Assembly: GCF_900167335.1 (NCBI RefSeq)
Contig: NZ_FUXI01000022.1
Coordinates: forward strand, 1-57,383
DNA: 57,383 nt
Reading direction: 5' to 3'
From: Pilibacter termitis
GTDB lineage: Bacteria > Bacillota > Bacilli > Lactobacillales > Streptococcaceae
How positions within the stretch are numbered: position 1 is the first letter of the stretch; the number at the start of each line of letters is the position of its first letter. The notes beneath the pieces are model-generated. The model was not told where the DNA came from. It did no database searches and saw nothing but the letters and a program-made list of their open reading frames with translations. A program made the translations under genes and the position numbers. This document shows, piece after piece, positions 52,038-57,383 of this stretch.

Positions 52038-52472
52038 TTATTTCTTGTTTTTCATCATAATTCGTTGCAATTCTTCTGCAACCTCATTGCGACTTAAAAA
52101 ATGTGCCACACCTTTTTCTCCCGCAAGCAAAGAATGAACCGTTTGCTCCATGCGAAAACCACGTGCTGACATTGAAAGAAAAAGTGATTCGTTTTCACTA
52201 AGTGTCTCTGTTTCCACCACATCAAGCACTAATTCACCGTCTTGTTGCAGAAAATCAACCCACGTTTTTTCTACTTCGTTGCTCAAAAGCAAAATATGTC
52301 GCACGCCAATATCACGCATCCACCCACGGAATAGCTCGACAAATCGCTTAGAACATTTCCTGCTAAAAATCGCATTATCACGAATAATCAAATTCGGCTG
52401 TTCACTTGCAATCGCACTAATCCACGAACGTAAATAACTAGCCTGCTCTTCAAATACATCACGCTTAGTCAT
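52038..52472 (-). CDS. Unrecognised protein between tig and holA
   Basis: The product has 144 residues from the ATG at 52472 (GAGGGGTGAAA precedes; GTG at 52478 is an alternative). The N-terminal part (SKRFVELFRGWMRDIGVRHI, then LLLSNEVEKTWVDFLQQDGE) and middle (SENESLFLSMSARGFRMEQT) suggest an alpha/beta domain, but I do not know the family. It is 15 bases after the holA stop, so probably in the same transcript as the comE-holA genes. Confidence 0.7.
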   Translation of the reverse strand: MTKRDVFEEQASYLRSWISAIASEQPNLIIRDNAIFSRKCSKRFVELFRGWMRDIGVRHILLLSNEVEKTWVDFLQQDGELVLDVVETETLSENESLFLSMSARGFRMEQTVHSLLAGEKGVAHFLSRNEVAEELQRIMMKNKK

Positions 52473-52487
52473 TTTCACCCCTCACTT

Positions 52488-53510
52488 TCACATTTTCCCG
52501 CAAATTTCCATGATAAACAACTGAAAAAGCACTTTCGTATCAAGTGGGGAACTTTTCATTTTATGGTCAAGTACGACACTTTTTTCAAAAATTTCCATTA
52601 AAAGCCGTTTATCCATTCTTCTTACACGTCCCATTGCTAATTTGACACGATAAGGATTGGCACCTGTTGCACTTGCAATTGCTCCTTGTTGAAATCCCTC
52701 AGATAGTAAAATTTTCACCTGCAAAAAAAGACGGACTTGTGAAATAAAGAGAGCATTTAGGGCGATTAGACTTTCGCCTTGTAAAATTAAATCTTCCAAT
52801 ACTAGCAAAGCTCTGTCTGCATTCCCTTCAAAAATGAGTCCTGTCAACTCAAAAATATCTTGGTCAAGCGTTTTGGCGACAAGTTGCGTGATTTCTTCTT
52901 TCGTAGCCACACCTTTATCGCCAACAAATACCTGCACTTTTCTCGCCTCATTCATCGCCATAGTCAACGAAAAATGTGTCCGTACAAGCAATTCTTCCAG
53001 AGCGTGTTTGTCAATAGAAATCCCCTCGTTTTTGAAAAAATCCAATAGATAACGACGAACTTCTTCCTCTTTTAATGGCGACAACTCTAAAACCGTTGCT
53101 TCTTTTTTCAGTGCTTTGACAACTTTTCGTTTCCCGTCCAAATTTTCACGGACACAAAAGACTAAAACAGTGCTTTCTGACGGGGACTTCAAATACTCTA
53201 GCAATTCCTCTACATTATGTTCCACACCTTTTGCCACTTTTTTTGCCGTTAAAAACAAAGAATCTTCAGCGAAAATCAACTTTTTCTCGGCAAAAAACGG
53301 CAATTCCAATGCGTCATTTACCACTTCTGAAAGCGAGGTGGTATTCATATCATAAAAAGAAAAGCTCATGTCATCTCGCCCTTCTGGAAAAAGTGTTGCC
53401 TCCAACGCTTGTTTGACTTGGTCAAAGAGATACTCTTCTGTCCCAAACAAAAGATAGACAGGAGCAATCTCGCCTTTTTTTATTTTCATCAATTCATTTT
53501 GAATCGTCAT
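52488..53510 (-). CDS. holA: DNA polymerase III delta subunit
   Basis: This 340-residue protein starts MTIQNELMKIKKGEIAPVYL and contains LLFGTEEYLFDQVKQALEAT, then DMSFSFYDMNTTSLSEVVND and LEDLILQGESLIALNALFIS, the order of HolA (clamp-loader delta). It opens the sliding clamp. The start overlaps the comEC stop by 4 bases, the usual comEC-holA arrangement. Confidence 0.93.
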   Translation of the reverse strand: MTIQNELMKIKKGEIAPVYLLFGTEEYLFDQVKQALEATLFPEGRDDMSFSFYDMNTTSLSEVVNDALELPFFAEKKLIFAEDSLFLTAKKVAKGVEHNVEELLEYLKSPSESTVLVFCVRENLDGKRKVVKALKKEATVLELSPLKEEEVRRYLLDFFKNEGISIDKHALEELLVRTHFSLTMAMNEARKVQVFVGDKGVATKEEITQLVAKTLDQDIFELTGLIFEGNADRALLVLEDLILQGESLIALNALFISQVRLFLQVKILLSEGFQQGAIASATGANPYRVKLAMGRVRRMDKRLLMEIFEKSVVLDHKMKSSPLDTKVLFQLFIMEICGKM

Positions 53511-55759
53511 TTTTCTCTCACGTTCTCTCTTACAGACTTTATATTTCCTAGTGTAGCGGAAAAAGGGTCAACTGTAAAATAAATCATGCCGTTTTCATCT
53601 GTTCTTTTGATGAAAATATTTCGTTTTCCTAGTTTTTCGAGCGTTTCTTGGTTCGGGTGACGAAATGAATTGTTGACACCACAACTAATCAGTGCAATTT
53701 TCGGGGAAATTTTATCCAGAAATTCCTCTGTACTGCTTGTTTTACTGCCGTGATGTCCCACTTTCAAAACATCTGCTGTAATGTTCGCCTGCTCCAACAG
53801 CAACAATTGCTCTTCCTCACTTTCAGCATCACCTGTAAACAAAAAACTCCTGCCACCAATCGTTTGTCTCAAAATGAGAGAATCATTATTTCCTCCGTCA
53901 TTGACTTCCTCTTTTGGAAATAAAACTTCCATTTCGCCAATTTTTTCTGGTGCAAGCACCGGATGAATCCTCGTACCCGTTTGTTCAAGAGAGAGCAAAA
54001 TCTTGCGAAATCCTGCTTGTTTTTCCGCACCTTTTGGGTAGTAAAGTGTTTTGATTGGAACAGCTTGGTTAACAGTCAATACATCACCGTAATGATCCTC
54101 GTGTGCATGGCTTATAAAAACTTCTAATGCCTGCACACCTCTTGATTTGAGAAAAGGAATCAACGTTTTTTCCGCATTGTTACTTGTTTTTCTCTCTTTC
54201 CATTTTTCATTGCTCACAATTTCTCTTTTTCCACCAACATCAATCAATGTCGCTGTCGTTGAAACACTCGGTTGAATGAAAAAACTATCTCCTTGCCCAA
54301 TGTCAACCATTGCCACCATAGTAGTCAAATGATGAGTTTGAAAAAAGAAAACACCACTTATCATGACGAAATAAAGGAAAAAATAACGCCAACGTCCTGT
54401 TTCAATGATCCAAATCAGAAAAATCGTCAACGCAAGCAAGGCGAAAAATAGTACAATATTCGGTTTACCTATTATCAGCTTTAACTCTGTAAAGGGAGCA
54501 AGAAAATCAAATGAAACATTCAGCCATTTTAACTCAAAAACGAAACTTGTAAAAAATAACACGACAATCATTGGTAAAAAGAAACATTCAAACACTTTTG
54601 TCAAAAAAAACGAAAGAACAATCGAAGAAACATTCCATTCATAAAAATTCCAACTAAGCAACGGAAGAATACCGAATGATAGAGAAATCGTGAAAATAAC
54701 CTCCTTTTTTAACCCTCGAAACCGCTCCAGAGCAGGTGTAAGAAAAGCAATCAAGAAAGCTAAACCAAAAGTTAACTGCCCTGATGCAGTAAAAAATAAA
54801 TAGGGGTTAAAAATCACGCTGATTCCCACGGTCAAACCGAACGCATTTTGCGGACTTAGACCGAATAAATCACCACTATTCCTTTGTAAAACTGCTCGCC
54901 ACACGCTTGTCGCAAACCCTGTCATGCCTAAGTAAAAAATACTGAAAACGACCTGAAGAAAAAGTACCACTTCTTTTGTTAGTCCTATTCTTAGTAAAAT
55001 TCTACGAAAATAGTGAAGAAACAAGCTAATATGCAGTCCTGAAATCGCAAATAAATGGAGCAAGCCAAGAGATTGGAAAAGCTCTCGATTTTCATCAAAA
55101 TCCTTAGAAAAATGTGCGAAAAGTAAGCCTGTGACAAGTTCTTTCATCTGTTTTGAAAAACGTTTTTCACTATGCACAATCGCATTTCTGCGTAATACGT
55201 TTAGAGAAAGCTCTCTTTTTTGTGTTATTTTTTTGATTTTTGTTATTGTTAATACTCCTAGAAAACCGTTCTGTTTTAAGTATTTTCGATAATCAAATCC
55301 GTCTAAATTTCGTTGACTTTCCCCTAAAGAAAGTTCTCCGTCAACTTTTAACACAATGCCACTTCCTGCACCACTCCACCACTCTTTCTCTTTTTCTGAC
55401 GTTATTTTTACACCACACTTTACGTTCCCTTGAGACATACCTCCTGTAAAAGTTAGCCAGTCTCCGTCAAGTTTTATCGTATCTACTTTCACTGAAAGCT
55501 CTTGGTTGACAACGGTTGGATGTGTGAAAATAAACGTCTCTCTACGCTCATTTTTCCAAAAAAGCAACATACAACTTAGCAGTACAAAAAACGCACAAAA
55601 AACCGAAAGTTGAATAACTCTTACGGATTTTGCACGTATCAGACGAATGACTAGACAAAGAAAGAAAATGACACTCCATACACTCGGCGATAGCACGAGA
55701 ATACTCACGCCAAACGCTAAGAGTCCCAAATAGATAAGCGGAATTTTATCCTTGCTCAC
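53507..55759 (-). CDS. comEC: DNA internalisation channel ComEC
   Basis: This 750-residue protein has several N-terminal membrane helices and the DUF4131 region, the competence domain (HLFAISGLHISLFLHYFRRI), more membrane helices, and a C-terminal metallo-beta-lactamase-like domain with SHAHEDHYGDVLT and KVGHHGSKTSSTEEFLDKIS. It forms the channel for single-stranded DNA in transformation. Length is normal. It overlaps comEB by 14 bases and holA by 4, so the operon order comEA-comEB-comEC-holA is conserved. Confidence 0.95.
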   Translation of the reverse strand: MSKDKIPLIYLGLLAFGVSILVLSPSVWSVIFFLCLVIRLIRAKSVRVIQLSVFCAFFVLLSCMLLFWKNERRETFIFTHPTVVNQELSVKVDTIKLDGDWLTFTGGMSQGNVKCGVKITSEKEKEWWSGAGSGIVLKVDGELSLGESQRNLDGFDYRKYLKQNGFLGVLTITKIKKITQKRELSLNVLRRNAIVHSEKRFSKQMKELVTGLLFAHFSKDFDENRELFQSLGLLHLFAISGLHISLFLHYFRRILLRIGLTKEVVLFLQVVFSIFYLGMTGFATSVWRAVLQRNSGDLFGLSPQNAFGLTVGISVIFNPYLFFTASGQLTFGLAFLIAFLTPALERFRGLKKEVIFTISLSFGILPLLSWNFYEWNVSSIVLSFFLTKVFECFFLPMIVVLFFTSFVFELKWLNVSFDFLAPFTELKLIIGKPNIVLFFALLALTIFLIWIIETGRWRYFFLYFVMISGVFFFQTHHLTTMVAMVDIGQGDSFFIQPSVSTTATLIDVGGKREIVSNEKWKERKTSNNAEKTLIPFLKSRGVQALEVFISHAHEDHYGDVLTVNQAVPIKTLYYPKGAEKQAGFRKILLSLEQTGTRIHPVLAPEKIGEMEVLFPKEEVNDGGNNDSLILRQTIGGRSFLFTGDAESEEEQLLLLEQANITADVLKVGHHGSKTSSTEEFLDKISPKIALISCGVNNSFRHPNQETLEKLGKRNIFIKRTDENGMIYFTVDPFSATLGNIKSVRENVREK

Positions 55760-56240
55760 TATTTTTCATTATCTCCTTGTAATCAAATGGTAAATCAGCG
55801 AAATATTTTTCCTCGAGTGTTACTTTTTTCACTTCAACTCCGACTTGCTGAATGAGGTGTTCAGCATACGGGTCATTTTTATAATCGTTTAAATAATTGA
55901 TTTTCTTAATTCCAGCCTGTAAAATCTGTTTCGTACAGGAAAGGCATGGAAAATGGGTCACATAAATCTCGGCTCCCTCGGTATTCACACCAAATTTTGC
56001 ACATTGCAAAATTGCGTTCATCTCGGCATGAATGGTGCGAACGCAATGCCCGTCCACCATGTAACAGCCCTCATCAATGCAATGCACTTCTCCTGATACC
56101 GAACCGTTGTAACCTCCAGCGATCACACGCTTATCACGCACGATCGTAGCTCCTACTGCCAGCCTATCACACGTACTTCTAAGTGCGAGCAAAACGCTTT
56201 GCCCCATAAAATATTGATCCCACGGTATTCTCTCACGCAT
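55746..56240 (-). CDS. comEB: ComEB, dCMP/deoxycytidylate deaminase family
   Basis: The product has 164 residues from the ATG at 56240, where the family start RERIPWDQYFMGQSVLLALR begins; AAAGGTGAAAAT is upstream. Zinc motifs: HAEMNAILQCAKFG (HAE) and PCLSCTKQI (PCxxC). It deaminates dCMP; its link to competence is by operon position. A longer upstream frame exists but is not supported. Confidence 0.93.
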   Translation of the reverse strand: MRERIPWDQYFMGQSVLLALRSTCDRLAVGATIVRDKRVIAGGYNGSVSGEVHCIDEGCYMVDGHCVRTIHAEMNAILQCAKFGVNTEGAEIYVTHFPCLSCTKQILQAGIKKINYLNDYKNDPYAEHLIQQVGVEVKKVTLEEKYFADLPFDYKEIMKNSEQG

Positions 56241-56310
56241 ATTTTCACCTTTTTCAATTATAGTTTTCGCTGATTTTAAAATTAACACATCATTCATCTG
56301 TATTCAAGAG

Positions 56311-56934
56311 TTATTTCACACAAATTTGATCTTTTATTTTTTCAACTGTTTTCGCACCTATCCCTTTCACCCTTGCCAAATCTTCCACGCTTGCAAAACT
56401 ACCATTTGCTTTGCGGTCTTCGAGAATGGTTTCTGCTTTTTTGGCACCAATTCCTGTAATTTTCTGAAGTTCACTTACGTCAGCTGTATTGATATTAATT
56501 TTCTTCTCTCCCTCGCTTTCTTTCGCCGTAACATTTTGCGTTTGAAGAGTTTCTTCCACTTTTTCATCAATCAATGGCACATAAATCACCATTTGATCTT
56601 CGAGTTTTTGCGACAAATTTACTCGGTTTTTATCTGCATTTTCCGCAAATCCTCCTGCTTGGTCTAAAACATCTTGCACACGCATTTCTTCAGTGATTTC
56701 ATACATTCCAGCTTTTTTCACCGCCCCTTTTACATCCACGTACATTTTTGTTACTTTCTCCGTTTTCTTCTCCTCACTTGTATTGGTAGATGACGTTGTG
56801 GAAAACGAAATTTCTTTTTCTGTCGGTTGCGGACGAAAAAAGAAAAAACAACCGAGTGCAATAACTGCAACGACTCCACCAACAGCAAGCCAAATTTTAT
56901 GCGTTTCTAGCCATTCTTTGATTTCTTTGTTCAT
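56311..56934 (-). CDS. comEA: Competence DNA receptor ComEA
   Basis: This 207-residue protein has a short cytoplasmic start, one membrane helix (about 14-32: KIWLAVGGVVAVIALGCFFF), a Ser/Thr/Glu linker, an SLBB domain (about 60-125: TKMYVDVKGAVKKAGMYEIT and LEDQMVIYVPLID), and a C-terminal helix-hairpin-helix DNA-binding domain (ININTADVSELQKITGIGAK, VKGIGAKTVEKIKDQICVK). It binds incoming DNA outside the membrane. The IS end lies only 92 bases upstream of the ATG. Confidence 0.95.
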   Translation of the reverse strand: MNKEIKEWLETHKIWLAVGGVVAVIALGCFFFFRPQPTEKEISFSTTSSTNTSEEKKTEKVTKMYVDVKGAVKKAGMYEITEEMRVQDVLDQAGGFAENADKNRVNLSQKLEDQMVIYVPLIDEKVEETLQTQNVTAKESEGEKKININTADVSELQKITGIGAKKAETILEDRKANGSFASVEDLARVKGIGAKTVEKIKDQICVK

Positions 56935-57026
56935 AACTTCACCTCATAGCCTTTCTTGTTTTTAGAAGGCTTTATTTTTAAGATACGCAGAAAATTTGAT
57001 TTTTGTTTGAAAAAGTATAAAAAAAA

Positions 57027-57383
57027 GGCTCTTTGTCAAATCGTGTGGAAAGCATCTATTTTACAAAGCGTACCTAAGAGAGTTGGACATCTTGTCCAGC
57101 TCCTCTTTTGCGTCTACCAGAAATAGTTTTCTTGTAGCATTCTGCTCTGTCGAACCTAGCCAGTAGCACAATTATAGGTCGTTCAACATGCAAAACCTTG
57201 TTCACTTGACTATTCTCTTGTTTTATCTTTCACTGTTACACTTTAAATACTGAAATATCTATTCTAAACCACCTTACAAATCCCTGTAAGAAGACCACAC
57301 TGAATATAGCTCCTCGTACGGAAATTCTCAAATCTTCTAAAACCATAAGCCAATCGTTTGATGACTTTTAATTTATTGTTCAA
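57027..57383. mobile_element. ISL3-type insertion sequence, right-edge part
   Basis: The element begins at 57027 with GGCTCTTTGTCAAATCG, the kind of terminal inverted repeat seen in ISL3-family elements, and continues past the window edge. The transposase 3' end is at 57264. Between is about 195 noncoding bases with a hairpin (GAGTTGGACA / TGTCCAGCTC, about 57074-57097). A copy of the end occurs at 50500-50541. Confidence 0.75.
57264..57383 (-). CDS. ISL3-family transposase, C-terminal fragment
   Basis: The minus-strand frame, entering from the right edge, ends NNKLKVIKRLAYGFRRFENF then RTRSYIQCGLLTGICKVV and stop (TAG 57266-57264). The I-E-G-x-NNK-x-K-x-IKR-x-AYG-x-R-x-F pattern is the conserved C-terminal end of ISL3 transposases. 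The catalytic part lies outside the window. Confidence 0.85.
   Translation of the reverse strand: MNNKLKVIKRLAYGFRRFENFRTRSYIQCGLLTGICKVV

Noticed and set aside
57008-57046. Hybrid promoter made by TTGACA in the IS end and TATACT just outside
   Set aside because: The spacer is 14 bases, too short for a good promoter.

Overview
The window looks like a chromosomal contig from a low-GC Gram-positive bacterium of the Lactobacillales, most like Enterococcaceae or Streptococcaceae. The core genes carry this inference: the delta subunit of RNA polymerase (rpoE) next to pyrG with the Gram-positive GGGC-type CTP attenuator, the comEA-comEB-comEC-holA block, yqgQ-glcK-rhodanese, trigger factor, and an nrdD with paired NrdR boxes. 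I cannot name a species from sequence alone.

Region 1 (1-26.3 kb, minus strand) is most of a siphovirus-type prophage. Read in the direction of transcription it runs: early genes (sigma-like regulator, two small proteins, DUF2800 Cas4-like nuclease, DUF2815 ssDNA-binding protein, family A DNA polymerase, AntA antirepressor, primase-helicase, VRR-NUC, SNF2 helicase, DUF1492 late regulator); a late promoter with three 10-bp direct repeats; then HNH nuclease, small terminase, SAM synthetase homologue, ParB-fused DNA methylase, large terminase, a displaced baseplate protein, portal, ClpP-like protease, HK97-type capsid, connectors, tail proteins and tape measure. Two cargo genes (a small alarmone hydrolase and a DUF1016 nuclease) sit in the structural block, each with its own extended -10 promoter and related terminators. 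The tape measure is cut by an IS4-like element at the left edge, so tail-tip, lysis and integration genes are not visible. No CI-like repressor or integrase is found next to the early genes either.

Region 2 (26.4-41.9 kb) is a dense defence island: (i) a four-gene plus-strand operon ending in a large ABC-type ATPase with a zinc-hook-like CxxC, function unknown; (ii) a type II restriction-modification (R-M) pair whose cytosine methylase has a DNA-binding N-terminus and a matching operator on its promoter; (iii) a second R-M system with an HNH nuclease, a PUA/ASCH-like protein, a cytosine methylase and an XRE regulator with two operators spaced 21 bp apart; (iv) a two-gene Ser/Thr kinase system; (v) a CBASS operon (SLATT membrane effector plus CD-NTase) in which the nucleotidyltransferase gene is frameshifted. 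A degraded recombinase-associated HTH gene marks the right edge.

Region 3 (42-57 kb) is core genome: nrdD, pyrG, rpoE, a cysteine-less rhodanese, glucokinase, yqgQ, 5-formyltetrahydrofolate cyclo-ligase, a GNAT acetyltransferase, trigger factor, holA and the comE operon, with an ISL3-type element at the right edge. Two families of palindromic repeats are scattered here. One (about 120 bp, three copies) shows paired base changes in its stems and is nested twice inside a copy of the other.

All family names come from recognising protein motifs by eye; no database search was run.
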